This document shows, piece by piece, positions 42,569 to 51,109 of a stretch of 52,528 nucleotides of DNA. The DNA comes from Bacteriovoracales bacterium (lineage in GTDB: Bacteria; Bdellovibrionota; Bacteriovoracia; Bacteriovoracales; Bacteriovoracaceae). The stretch spans positions 1 to 52,528 of the forward strand of contig JAOMEV010000017.1 in NCBI GenBank assembly GCA_028346125.1, written 5' to 3'. The position numbers were made by a program, and so were the translations under genes. Below the pieces are notes generated by a model, which saw only the letters and a list, made by a program, of their open reading frames with translations, was not told the origin of the DNA and did not search any database. Each line of letters starts with the position of its first letter. Position 1 is the stretch's first letter.

Positions 42569-44366
42569 TTTCATTTTAAATACAGAAGAAAAAAAGCCGA
42601 ATCATTCAATTTTAGAAGGAAAAGAAACTTTAAACTTTCCTTCACTTATGAAAAGGATGGGAAAGGTCAGGTCTCTTTTTTCTAGTCTTGGCCTAAAAGA
42701 AGGAGACTCTATTGCTATTGGAACAACAATAGACTCTGAAGTTATAAACCTTTTCCTTTCTTCCCTTAGTTTCGGTGTTTCCCCTATTTTTTTAGATGAC
42801 CAGTTAACAAAAAGGGAATCACAAAACCTACTTAAGGCCGTAAAACCTAAAGTTCTTTTTGTTGATGAAGACAAAATGAAAAAATGGGATGCTCAGGAGC
42901 TTTCCATAAAAAAGATGATCCTCATAAAAAAACAAAAAAAGGGACTCTTTTCAAAAATCTTAAAAAAACAAAACTCGGAAGATGAAACCTACCCGGCCTG
43001 TCTTTCTTCCCTTAAAGAATCTCCTGCCAAGAAGGTTTCCCCAAAAACAAGAGGTCTCTATCTTTATACAAGTGGAACCACGGGAGATGTTAAGATCGTT
43101 CCGCTCTCTCATGAAAACCTTCTTCACCAAGGTCTTACTCACATCAAGCACTGCGAGTTTAATAAAAACACAAAAATTCTTAACCTGATGCCTCTTACTC
43201 ATATCGATGGTATGGTGAGTGGAATTCTTCTTTCTTTTCTATCCCACTCAACAATGGTTAGAGGAGAAAACTTTGCGATTAATAATATGATGGACATTAT
43301 GGAGCTTATTTATAACCATGATGTTACCCATATTATTTGCGTCCCAACGATTCTTTCGCTCCTTTTAAGTTTTGGTAAAAAAGAGCTTAAAGAAGCTTTT
43401 GAAGAAGCGGATCAATTCAAATTTATAATTTCAACGGGTGGACCACTTTCCGTTTCCCTATGGAGTGAATTTGAGAATACAACGAAAAAGGTTGTTGTAA
43501 ATAATTACGGAATGACTGAAATTGGTTCTACTTTTTTCACTGGCCTTAAAATGGAAAAAAGAGAGAAGTCGAGCGTGGGAAGATGCCTTTTCGGGGATGC
43601 CAAAATCGTTGATGAAAACTTTGAAACCCTTGACTTCGGTCATATTGGAGAGCTTCTTTTTAGTGCTCCAACTATGATGGACAATTATTTACTAGGTCAA
43701 AACCCCTTTTTAGAAGAAGATAAAATGAAATGGTTCTCAACTGGAGACCTTGCAAGGCTTTCTGATAAAGGTCATTTTGAAATTATTGGAAGGAAGAAAA
43801 ATATCATTATTTCCGGTGGAAGAAATATCTACCCCGAAGAGATTAATAATATTCTATTGGAAGAAGAAGGCATTGTTGAATGTGCAACCTTCAGTGTTCC
43901 CGACAAAAATTGGGGTGAACGATCTGTTGCCGCCATCATTTTAAAAGAGGAGTCATCACTTACAATAAACAAAATCATGGACATTCTCTCTGAAAAACTT
44001 TCACCTTACAAAGTCCCAAGGGAACTATTTAGCGTTTCCAAGTTTCCAAAAAATAGAAGTGGTAAAACAGATCTAGAAAAATTAAGAGGTACCTATCTTC
44101 AAAATGAAGAGGACTTAAAAAAGGAAGGGTCTATTTCTGATAAAGTTCTACAAATTGCTTCTGAAACATTTAGAATAAGCTCTCAGAAGATTGACCTTAA
44201 TGAACTTTCTCAAAATATTCCAGGTTGGGACTCCATGGCCCACCTCGATCTCATAACTAAAGCTGAAAAGACTTTTGGTGTAGAAATTTCTGGACACCAG
44301 GCCATGGACATTAGAAGCCTCAACGACCTTATGAAGGTTGTAGAAGAAAAAGGGGCCATTAATTAA
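42552..44366 (+). CDS. AMP ligase fused to an acyl carrier protein (DltA-DltC-like)
   Basis: I choose the GTG at 42552, which has GAGGAG seven bases upstream; the frame also offers a TTG at 42537. The 604-residue protein overlaps the previous gene by 17 bp. It holds an adenylation domain (TSGTTGDVK near 172, NYGMTEIGS, WFSTGDLARLSDKGHFEIIG, NIYPEEIN, PKNRSGKTDL) and, in the last 80 residues, a carrier domain with the phosphopantetheine site GWDSMAHLDLI. It should load an activated acyl or amino-acyl group onto its own carrier arm. With the MBOAT and SGNH genes that follow it matches the logic of a dlt operon. Confidence 0.88.
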   Translation: MQTFYDFILNTEEKKPNHSILEGKETLNFPSLMKRMGKVRSLFSSLGLKEGDSIAIGTTIDSEVINLFLSSLSFGVSPIFLDDQLTKRESQNLLKAVKPKVLFVDEDKMKKWDAQELSIKKMILIKKQKKGLFSKILKKQNSEDETYPACLSSLKESPAKKVSPKTRGLYLYTSGTTGDVKIVPLSHENLLHQGLTHIKHCEFNKNTKILNLMPLTHIDGMVSGILLSFLSHSTMVRGENFAINNMMDIMELIYNHDVTHIICVPTILSLLLSFGKKELKEAFEEADQFKFIISTGGPLSVSLWSEFENTTKKVVVNNYGMTEIGSTFFTGLKMEKREKSSVGRCLFGDAKIVDENFETLDFGHIGELLFSAPTMMDNYLLGQNPFLEEDKMKWFSTGDLARLSDKGHFEIIGRKKNIIISGGRNIYPEEINNILLEEEGIVECATFSVPDKNWGERSVAAIILKEESSLTINKIMDILSEKLSPYKVPRELFSVSKFPKNRSGKTDLEKLRGTYLQNEEDLKKEGSISDKVLQIASETFRISSQKIDLNELSQNIPGWDSMAHLDLITKAEKTFGVEISGHQAMDIRSLNDLMKVVEEKGAIN

Positions 44367-45420
44367 CTTCCCTTAAAAGGGCCGAAACTTCTTTTTTAAA
44401 AAAGATAGAGCCTTTCGCATTAAGATGACCAGCATCGACGAACTTATCTATATTATAAAAGTTTTTGTAGGTCCAAACGTACACATTAGAAAATTCTTTT
44501 GTTAGGTCCTTATAGTAATCCTTAAAATGATCCTTAAACCCATAAGGCAATTTTTTTAACCTAACAGGAGATAGGGGATAAAGGAGGTAAACAAGTTTGA
44601 CTTTATGCTTTTCAGCAAGACGAGCAAACTTCTTAATATAAAACTCGTGAATTTTAGGTAACAAGATATTCATTTCGACTTTTTTACGGTCTTCGGGAGG
44701 CCTTACCCGTAGTCTTCTTTTACCCGTAAGAAGTTTTCTTAGGCGCACACTTCTTCTTATGGCCGCAAAATTAACATAACCTCTATAGTTCTCCATAGAC
44801 TCTATAGCAACTTCCTGCGTTTTTGAAAGCGGTTTAAAAAGGCCATCTTTAAGTTCTGTGAGATAGCTATGAATAAGGTTGAATTTAATAGAAGTGGCCT
44901 TTAAAAAAAAGGTTAATAGGTTTGATTCAGTCGTTGGCCAGTCATTTATATTGTTGGCATGTTCCATGACCTCCAGGACATCCTTATATTCCATATAGTC
45001 AAATTTTTGGGCCTCCCAAAAGAAGTCCTTATCATATGAGGCCATTTGAGGGTTTACAAAAACATATTCAGGGGGGTGGTTATTTTTAAGGTACCTTTTA
45101 AACATATAGTAATTGGGGATAACCGTAAGAAGGTTACCACCTAGAACCAAGGTATCCTTCATTTCATGGGCCCTAATATCAGACATGGCTATGGAGTTCC
45201 CCAAAAAGAGGTTTTTATATTTTAATTTTTCCTTTTTGGGCCCAGTCATTTTGTGTTGAAATCTCGAAAAGCCAAACCTTTGATTTAGGATGCTTTTTGG
45301 AAAAAACGTAATGACCAAACTCAAAGGAATGTAAATAAGACCCACAAAAAGGAGCGTCTTTCCCAAAAGTTTGAAAAAGACTTTTTTGTTAAAATTGGAA
45401 GTAAACAAATTCTTTAGCAT
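44359..45420 (-). CDS. SGNH-hydrolase-like membrane-anchored protein (DltD/AlgJ-like)
   Basis: 353 residues with one N-terminal membrane helix (about 18-38), the rest outside. FLGNSIAMSDI (72-82) carries the likely nucleophile Ser and DAGHLNAKG (near 332-340) the Asp-x-x-His pair of SGNH enzymes. Such proteins accompany MBOATs and finish acyl transfer in DltD and AlgJ/AlgX-type systems. The start overlaps the end of the MBOAT gene by 32 bp, so the two are translationally coupled. Its stop overlaps that of the convergent ligase-carrier gene by 8 bp. Confidence 0.8.
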   Translation of the reverse strand: MLKNLFTSNFNKKVFFKLLGKTLLFVGLIYIPLSLVITFFPKSILNQRFGFSRFQHKMTGPKKEKLKYKNLFLGNSIAMSDIRAHEMKDTLVLGGNLLTVIPNYYMFKRYLKNNHPPEYVFVNPQMASYDKDFFWEAQKFDYMEYKDVLEVMEHANNINDWPTTESNLLTFFLKATSIKFNLIHSYLTELKDGLFKPLSKTQEVAIESMENYRGYVNFAAIRRSVRLRKLLTGKRRLRVRPPEDRKKVEMNILLPKIHEFYIKKFARLAEKHKVKLVYLLYPLSPVRLKKLPYGFKDHFKDYYKDLTKEFSNVYVWTYKNFYNIDKFVDAGHLNAKGSIFFKKEVSALLREVN

Positions 45421-46852
45421 AAAACTTTCCTACAAGGATGAGAATAAAGCAAGCTGCTGGGTAAAGGCCCCATCTAATATAAAAAGGTGTTTTTTTGATT
45501 TTTTGCAAAAGGTTATTTTTGGATTGAAAGTAATGAAGAACTTCCATTACAATAATTGACGCGATAACAAGACCAAACTCCCAAAAATGCTGCTCATGTT
45601 CCATAAGGGCCCTAATATCTTTAAGATGAAAGTAATCAACTTGACCAAACGAAAAGATTTCCTGAAGAATATGAAACGCTGCGCCCATTGTTTCAGCTCT
45701 GAAGAAGACCGAAATTAAGCTCATAAGAGAAAAAGTAACAAAAATTTGGAAGCACCTCAAAATAAGTGGATACTTGCTAAGGTTCCACTTATTGGCAAAT
45801 CGCTGCCTTTTTTCTTCCGTGTGGCGGTCGAGAATGAGAAGAAGACCGTGGAGGCCACCCCAGGCAACGAAAGTCCATTTAGGGCCATGCCAAAGGCCAA
45901 TAAGGAGAAAGGTTATAAGAGTATTAAAATAAATAAATTTCTTTTTCCCAATATGGTTTTTATTAAGAGGGAAAAAGACGTAGTCTTTGAACCAACCACC
46001 CATAGTGACATGCCACCTTTTCCAAAAGTCTCTCGCAGAGGTTGCCGCAAAAGGTCTTTTAAAGTTTTGAGTAAGGTTAATACCAAAAACCTTTGCAGCG
46101 CCCACAGCAATATCTGAATAGCCAGAAAAGTCACAAAAAACCTGATACCTAAAAAGGAATAAGGCAAAAACAAAAACAAAACCGTGGTAGTCATAAGTAT
46201 GTGAAAAGACATGGGCAACAATGATAGAAAGAGAGTCGGCAATGACAACTTTTTTAAATAGACCTGTAAACATTATTTTAAGGCCGTCTGTTATTCTGTC
46301 ATAATCAAGAGAGACTTTCTTTTTTAGTTGGGGAATGATGCTGGAGGCCCTTTCTATCGGTCCGGCAACAAGCTGAGGAAAAAAAGAAACATACAAGGCA
46401 AAGCGAAAAAAGTTTTTCTCAGAAGGCATTCTTTTTTGATAGACGTCAATTGAATAGGACATTGTTTGAAAAGTATAAAAGGAAATCCCTAACGGAAGCT
46501 CTAAAGATAAGGGCTTAAGAGGACTCAAGCTAAAAAATGCTAAAAACCAATTAAGGTTTTCGATAGCAAAGTTACTGTATTTAAAGAAAAATAAAACGCC
46601 CAGGTTCCCTATGAGACTAAGCATTAACCAGTTTTTCTTTTCACCATCCCCTGATGACTCAATTTTCTTAGCAATAAAAAAATCAATAAAAGTCGAGAAA
46701 AGAATTAGGAAAATGTAAACAGGTTTCCAATAAGCGTAAAAGAAATAACTCCCTAATAGAAGTACAAACCCTCTCAACCTATAAGAGAGACAATAATAGA
46801 GGATAAAAAGAATGGGAAAGAATAAAAGAAACTCGAGGGAATTAAAAACCAA
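45389..46852 (-). CDS. MBOAT-family membrane O-acyltransferase (DltB/AlgI-like)
   Basis: The frame opens at 46933, but the TTG at 46852 has AAGGTG just upstream and gives the usual AlgI/DltB start LVFNSLEFLLFFP. From there it has 487 residues and about 10-12 membrane helices. Key parts are LPLGISFYTFQTMSYSIDVY, the VAGPIER loop, FKRPFAATSARDFWKRWHVT, and IGLWHGPKWTFVAWGGLHG with the catalytic His. It takes an acyl group from a carrier or CoA inside and passes it across the inner membrane. With the SGNH protein and AMP ligase-ACP it makes a complete acylation set. Confidence 0.92.
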   Translation of the reverse strand: MVFNSLEFLLFFPILFILYYCLSYRLRGFVLLLGSYFFYAYWKPVYIFLILFSTFIDFFIAKKIESSGDGEKKNWLMLSLIGNLGVLFFFKYSNFAIENLNWFLAFFSLSPLKPLSLELPLGISFYTFQTMSYSIDVYQKRMPSEKNFFRFALYVSFFPQLVAGPIERASSIIPQLKKKVSLDYDRITDGLKIMFTGLFKKVVIADSLSIIVAHVFSHTYDYHGFVFVFALFLFRYQVFCDFSGYSDIAVGAAKVFGINLTQNFKRPFAATSARDFWKRWHVTMGGWFKDYVFFPLNKNHIGKKKFIYFNTLITFLLIGLWHGPKWTFVAWGGLHGLLLILDRHTEEKRQRFANKWNLSKYPLILRCFQIFVTFSLMSLISVFFRAETMGAAFHILQEIFSFGQVDYFHLKDIRALMEHEQHFWEFGLVIASIIVMEVLHYFQSKNNLLQKIKKTPFYIRWGLYPAACFILILVGKFYAKEFVYFQF

Positions 46853-46995
46853 AGTAACACCTTGTTCTACTATTTTTGAGTGTAAAGTGTGTCTATCACT
46901 TAACAAAAAATAAATCAAAATCAAAGTTCTCAACCTAAATTGTTTATGATAGCGTCGCTTTTTTAATTTATTAACCTCAAAATAAAGGAATTCTT

Positions 46996-47850
46996 ATGGT
47001 TAGAAAATTTAGGTTTGCAGCCCTATTGGCAATACTTCTTGTTGTTGCGTCTTGTGGAAATAATGGTGGTGGCGGGGGTCATAATCCAGGTACAGGTCCG
47101 ACAGATAAAGTTGACGCTTTTGTCCAAATCCTTCTTTCAGAAGATGCAATTCTCGATGTTGAAGTCCTCAAAAATTTAGAGGATACGAAAAGCGAAGGTT
47201 GGATTGTTATTCGGCCAACTCTAAAAGACAGTTACTATACTGGCCTAGGCGCTTATCAACCACCTTCATATATTGGGTATGCTGTAAACCTGGACAATTT
47301 TGAAGTAGGTGACTCTTGGGATGACTTCCTTCTTAAGTCTGCCCAGCACAACAATGGCCCGTACGATGACGGCGGCTATTTTTGGCTTTTAGACAACGAT
47401 GTAGAGGCCACTCCATACGGTGACTTTTATGGATCAATTTGGAATCCAAACATTAGTTCAAGTATTTCTATGGTTTTCTCTGAAGAGAAAGGACCTGTTA
47501 AAGATCTTGAAAAATTGGGAGCAGTTAAAGAAGCTTACGCAACAAAAAAGGTTAGAGATCTTCTTAACTTTGACTACGGTCTTTCTGAAAAAAGAAGTGA
47601 ATCTGTCGCTAAACTTGTTGTTAATTGGAGTAAAGTTTCAAACAAAAGGTCTATGACAAGCTCTGATGCTGATGCTTTCACAGAAAAGCTTATCGGCGTT
47701 AACATCAACGAAGCTTCAAAAGCTTACAAAGCGAGCCTAGAAGGCAATGGAACTTCACTTGATTCTTTGATTGAAACAGCTGCTGACGTCAATGAAACAA
47801 GCCCAGAAAATATGAGAGAACTTTTCAACAATCTTGTTCTCAATAAATAA
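46996..47850 (+). CDS. Predicted lipoprotein, paralogue of the one at 2061
   Basis: 284 residues. MVRKFRFAALLAILLVVASC is a lipoprotein signal with the lipobox Cys at 20 and a Gly-rich linker after it. The C-terminal 100 residues align with the lipoprotein at 2061-2906 (YGLSEKRSESVAKLVVNWSK; DADAFTEKLIGVNINEASKA; TSPENMRELFNNLVLN). The N-terminal half is only weakly similar. AAAGGA precedes the ATG. Function unknown; the protein is probably held in the outer membrane. Divergent from the MBOAT gene. Confidence 0.82.
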   Translation: MVRKFRFAALLAILLVVASCGNNGGGGGHNPGTGPTDKVDAFVQILLSEDAILDVEVLKNLEDTKSEGWIVIRPTLKDSYYTGLGAYQPPSYIGYAVNLDNFEVGDSWDDFLLKSAQHNNGPYDDGGYFWLLDNDVEATPYGDFYGSIWNPNISSSISMVFSEEKGPVKDLEKLGAVKEAYATKKVRDLLNFDYGLSEKRSESVAKLVVNWSKVSNKRSMTSSDADAFTEKLIGVNINEASKAYKASLEGNGTSLDSLIETAADVNETSPENMRELFNNLVLNK

Positions 47851-47862
47851 TTTTTTTTCAAA

Positions 47863-47890
47863 AAGGGTGTCTTAGGACACCCTTCTTTTT
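47863..47890 (+). terminator. Intrinsic terminator of the lipoprotein gene
   Basis: AAGGGTGTC TTAG GACACCCTT forms a strong stem, followed by CTTTTTT. It lies 13 bp after the stop. It parallels the terminator behind the paralogue at 2027. Confidence 0.9.
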
Positions 47891-47930
47891 TATTCCTTAA
47901 ATTCCAATCAACACCTTTAAAAAATAGTTA

Positions 47931-48083
47931 AGGTTAGGAAAAACAAAAGGGTGTTTTTTATTTACGAAACCCTCACCCCTTTCGCAGACCCACCACAAAA
48001 CCTAAGAAAATCTTTCTAGAGGCGTCCCCATTTCGCACATGGGACACCACATTTTTAATTAAATAAGGCGACCTTCTATTAAG
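47931..48083 (+). repeat. Dispersed repeat, long form with altered middle
   Basis: AAGGTTAGGAAAAACAAAAG, CTAGAGGCGTCCCCATTTCG and AATTAAATAAGGCGACCTTC then TATTAAGG. The ATTTATCGAATATTTT module is replaced by a GGGTG-type segment. An LRR remnant abuts its end. Confidence 0.85.
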
Positions 48084-48203
48084 GATGATGGGTTTTTATT
48101 AATTTTAGATATATCTTCTTAAGATCACCGATACTATCTGGAATAAGGTTAGAAACTCCATTTTCACTTAAATAAACTAAACTTCTCTTTAGCTTAAAAT
48201 TCT
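48079..48203 (-). pseudogene. Leucine-rich-repeat remnant
   Basis: A minus-strand frame reads KRSLVYLSENGVSNLIPDS then IGDLKKIYLKLI and stops at a TAA formed by the last bases of the repeat copy. LxxLSxNxxxxxIPxSIGxLKxL is a classic LRR unit. Only about one and a half units remain, and the upstream end overlaps the tail of the next gene. Confidence 0.5.
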
Positions 48204-48635
48204 TTTTTCCACCAACTTTTTTGAATATAGAATAACTGATATACTAATACCCAAGCCAACTGCTGTCCCTATAAATCCAGATGTTCCAATTACTGTAATC
48301 CAATTTTTAAAAATAATCTGATAGATTAGCATAAGAATTGTGATAATAAATCCGTATAAAAGTGCTTGATAGGCATATTTTTTTAATAAAAATAAAAGGA
48401 TTGCACCTGCAAGATTTGCTGAGAAAATTAATGCAGAAAAAACGTGGTCAAGAATTGATTGTGATTTAAAATATGTTTCTTGGGCCTCATTTAATGGAAT
48501 CAAACCACTATAAATTAGAATGAAAGAAAGCAAATTATGGCCAGCTGATAAAAAATAAAATAATGAAATGGCCCAAACCATTTTAGGTCGTTTTATAGGG
48601 GGACTGGAAAGATCCGTAGTTGATTTGATATTCAT
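48189..48635 (-). CDS. Small four-helix membrane protein
   Basis: The frame opens at 48680, but the ATG at 48635 has AAAGGAAAAAT in front and gives 148 residues beginning MNIKSTTDLSSPPIKRP. Four hydrophobic helices follow (about 20-42, 65-85, 90-110 and 115-138). No family named. A repeat copy sits 29 bp upstream, in the expected orientation. Confidence 0.6.
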   Translation of the reverse strand: MNIKSTTDLSSPPIKRPKMVWAISLFYFLSAGHNLLSFILIYSGLIPLNEAQETYFKSQSILDHVFSALIFSANLAGAILLFLLKKYAYQALLYGFIITILMLIYQIIFKNWITVIGTSGFIGTAVGLGISISVILYSKKLVEKRILS

Positions 48636-48663
48636 ATTTTTCCTTTGGTTATTATATTTTTTT

Positions 48664-48773
48664 AAGGTTAGGAAAAACAAACGCCCTTTTTTTCTACCCT
48701 CACCGAACCATTTATCAATTATTTCCCACCAAACCTAAAGCAGGTCAAGAAAAACTTTTCTTTTCCTAACCTT
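48664..48773 (+). repeat. Dispersed repeat, symmetric composite copy
   Basis: Starts AAGGTTAGGAAAAACAAACG, passes ACCATTTATCAATTATTTCC and CCTAAAGCAGGTCAAGAAAA, then ends with CTTTTCTTTTCCTAACC, an inverted tip. Both ends are therefore GGTTAGG-type. A separate imperfect hairpin with TCCCTGAT and ATCAGGGA arms follows at 48782-48822. Confidence 0.88.
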
Positions 48774-49018
48774 TATTGAGCTTCCCTGATCTATTTTATT
48801 CAAGAGGAAAATAAATCAGGGAGGTTCTAGATAGACCTAAGGAGTTTGAGATTCAACAATAAGTTTTGGTATTAGGTAGTGGTTGTTTAATCTTTGATAA
48901 TTTTGAGGAAAAAATTTTAGTTATTTTGAGGATTATTCGATAAATGAATATTGGAATCGTCTTGAGTATTTATTACTTCCACTTAAGTTTGATTTAAAAT
49001 ATTAACCAGGTGGTAAAA

Positions 49019-49204
49019 ATGAAGCCTACATTTAAAGATTATATAAAATTGGCCCTTATGGTTTTTTCTGCCACGTTTGTGTTAGGCTTAATTTCATTTG
49101 CGTTTGAAGAGATGATGGCCTGGCCGACACGTTTCAGGCACGTGCCTGGTTTTCTTACATCGGCGTTCATTTTATACCGCTTTTCCAAAAAATATAGCAA
49201 ATAG
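49019..49204 (+). CDS. Small two-helix membrane protein
   Basis: 61 residues from the ATG at 49019, which has AGGTGG five bases upstream (a GTG at 49010 is also in frame). A hydrophobic helix (LALMVFSATFVLGLISFAF) is followed by a polar loop with EEMMAWPTRFRHVPG and a second, shorter helix. It ends in a basic tail. This layout resembles small DUF2798-like proteins, but I cannot confirm the family. A repeat cluster follows at once. Confidence 0.6.
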   Translation: MKPTFKDYIKLALMVFSATFVLGLISFAFEEMMAWPTRFRHVPGFLTSAFILYRFSKKYSK

Positions 49205-49213
49205 AAAACTAAG

Positions 49214-49343
49214 CTTAATAGAGGCCCGCCTTATTTGAGTAAAAAAGTAGTGGCCTAGGTACGAATGTTGCGGATTGGGGATGCCCATAAAGATTTTTTC
49301 TTGTGCTGCTTTAGATTTTGTAAATAATATTTGATAAATAAGG
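49214..49343 (-). repeat. Dispersed repeat, inverted, lacking its GGTTAGG end
   Basis: CTTAATAGAGGCCCGCCTTA, GTACGAATGTTGCGGATTGG, TTTAGATTTTGTAAATAATA and TTTGATAAATA. It is fused directly to a forward copy. Confidence 0.9.
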
Positions 49344-49444
49344 TTAGGAAAAACAAAGCACCTATTTTCTCTCCCCAACCCACTCATCCATCGACGACTT
49401 TATCCTAGGCCTTAGACAGTACAAGGTTTTTTTTTCCTAACCTT
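49341..49444 (+). repeat. Dispersed repeat, symmetric composite copy
   Basis: AAGGTTAGGAAAAACAAAGC, ACTCATCCATCGACGACTTT, then TTTTTTTTTCCTAACC as an inverted tip. Like 48664 it has GGTTAGG at both ends. Confidence 0.88.
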
Positions 49445-49544
49445 ATTGTGACTGTAAAAATGGCCTTTTCTGTAAAGAGAAGTCATGTAAGTACTGTTGC
49501 TAAAAACTAAGTATTTCTTGGTACTTGTCCGCAAAAGCGACAGT

Positions 49545-50083
49545 TCAAGGTAAGGTGTGCCCCAGCGACCACTTGCTGTTGGTTAGGCTTATCCGGTCTT
49601 CTTGATATTTTAAGGAGCCATTCCTTGCTTCGAGAAATCGTGGCAAAACAATAAAACGACCTAGGTCCTCATCCCATTGTCCACCATAAAGAGCTATGTC
49701 TCTCTCCACAAAGTCAAATTCTTTTTCGAAGAGAGTTGAACTAAAATCATTAATCCAATGGCCATGATTTTTTATTCCCCATTGGAGGTGAAACTCTTTG
49801 AGTATGTAGTTTTTCCTTTTTAATGCTTTTCTAAATACTTCCTCACTAACATAGCAGCTTTTCCTCTGAGGCCTTACAGAGAATTCACCCTTTCGGGAAT
49901 AGTTAAAATTTTGTCATTTGTTCTGAATTCTACTGTTAATACCGATTTTTTCCTATCTTTCCACATAAACTACCCGAGACTTCCTGGAAAAGTTCCAAGT
50001 TTATACCAACGAAGATGAGCGAAGTCGGGGTGTTTTATACGAGGTACATCAAAGTCTAACAGTGTGTAGAGAAATAATAAAAT
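49545..50083 (-). pseudogene. Large disrupted gene of unknown family
   Basis: Minus-strand reading from 50083 gives ILLFLYTLLDFDVPRI and PDFAHLRWYKLGTFPGSLG, a TAG, then FMWKDRKKSVLTVEF and ILTIPERVNSL, a frame change, and RPQRKSCYVSEEVFRKALKR, KEFHLQWGIKNHGHWINDF, ALYGGQWDEDLGRFIVLP and on to a TGA at 49545. About 180 codons read as convincing protein with one stop and one frameshift, and the 5' end is cut where repeat pieces begin. Family not recognised; GIKNHGHWI and RWYKLG may help a search. Confidence 0.6.
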
Positions 50084-50093
50084 CAGGGCCAAA

Positions 50094-50157
50094 CTTTAAT
50101 AGAGGTTCGCTCCTGGGAAACCAAATTTTTAATTAAATAAGACGAGCTTCTATTAAG
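50094..50157. repeat. Dispersed repeat, two inverted TTAAG-type ends
   Basis: ACTTTAATAGAGGTTCGC faces AATTAAATAAGACGAGCTTC then TATTAAG, leaving only about 15 bp between two opposite ends. Bodies and GGTTAGG tips of both copies are gone. Confidence 0.75.
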
Positions 50158-50320
50158 TTATTTTGGAGGGTTTACTATGACCAAGGATCTTATATTGTGG
50201 CTTCCCTTTAGACATATTCTTTGGTTTTCTTGACAAAATGATAAGTAAAAAAATTAGATAAATAAATTAAAAAGCCTGGAAATCGTTACGATTATTTCCA
50301 GGCCTTTATAAATTAAAAAA
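50158..50320. other. Spacer containing the terminator of the SOUL gene
   Basis: No gene seen. The hairpin listed at 50271 is the only structure. Confidence 0.5.
50271..50303 (-). terminator. Intrinsic terminator of the SOUL gene
   Basis: On the minus strand AGGCCTGGAAATAATCG pairs with CGATTTCCAGGCT and is followed by TTTTAATTTATT. It lies 18 bp after the stop. Confidence 0.85.
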
Positions 50321-50884
50321 TTATTTTACAAGAATCATCACTTCATTCTTTCTTTTCCAAGGTAGCGTCCATGGAGAATCATAACCTGCTGTATAAAAGT
50401 TCTCCTCGTAAACCTCTAAACCTTTTTTTTCAATCCAGTTCATTAATTTCTTGAAGTTTGCGTTTCTTTTTCTCTTTGAGTTGAGACCACTATATTTAAT
50501 AACTGCAACTTTTCCTAAAGTTATTTTTCCCAACTCGACATCTTGGGAATTTGGCTCAGGAAGAGTTTCTAAACTGTAATTGGAAGGCATATAAAACATC
50601 ATTGAGTTTTGACCACTTTTACTTTGCATAAAAACAGGCGCTGTCATCTTTATTTTTGATTCACTATCATTTCCACCAAAAATATAGCCGGCAAGCGTTC
50701 TAAACATGTCGTTATCTCCCTCTTGGCCGACAACTTTGGCAACAACCATTTCGGGATATTGACGTAGTTCAAATGTTCCTTCTTTTTCAATAAGTGTAAA
50801 ATCTGGTGTTTCTTCATTTCCCATAGTATTTACCGTTAATAGGGCCAATATTAATAGTGATTTAGAAAAAGCTTTAATTAACAT
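50321..50884 (-). CDS. SOUL-family heme-binding-type protein, exported
   Basis: 187 residues with a signal peptide (1-22). EGTFELRQYPEMVVAKV is the typical SOUL/HEBP start, followed by FRTLAGYIFGGNDSESKIKM, TAPVFMQ, FYMPSNYSLETLPEP and a late YTAGYDSPWTLPWKRKNEV, all family hallmarks. The family binds heme or other tetrapyrroles weakly; here the signal peptide places it in the periplasm. CAGGAGA precedes the ATG. It stands alone with its own terminator. Confidence 0.92.
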   Translation of the reverse strand: MLIKAFSKSLLILALLTVNTMGNEETPDFTLIEKEGTFELRQYPEMVVAKVVGQEGDNDMFRTLAGYIFGGNDSESKIKMTAPVFMQSKSGQNSMMFYMPSNYSLETLPEPNSQDVELGKITLGKVAVIKYSGLNSKRKRNANFKKLMNWIEKKGLEVYEENFYTAGYDSPWTLPWKRKNEVMILVK

Positions 50885-51109
50885 AATTTAATCTCCTGAA
50901 TTTTTTTTTGATTTAATAACCTGGCCACTAGAATAGCTTTCATTTTTTATTTGGCAACTAGACAAATTTGAGACAAAAAATTAAATATCCGGTTTCCCTA
51001 TCGCAACCGGCCCGAAGTACCCATCAAAGATTACAAAATCACCGTTTTTGACCTACTCAAAAATTTTAGTAATGCCATTAATACAAGATATACAAAACTC
51101 TCTGGCCAA

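Noticed and set aside
33351-49387. Two minus-strand open frames (33351-33545 and 49172-49387) sharing ILFTKxKAAQEK
   Set aside because: They look like paralogous small proteins, but both are translations of inverted copies of the dispersed repeat. Similarity follows from the DNA repeat.
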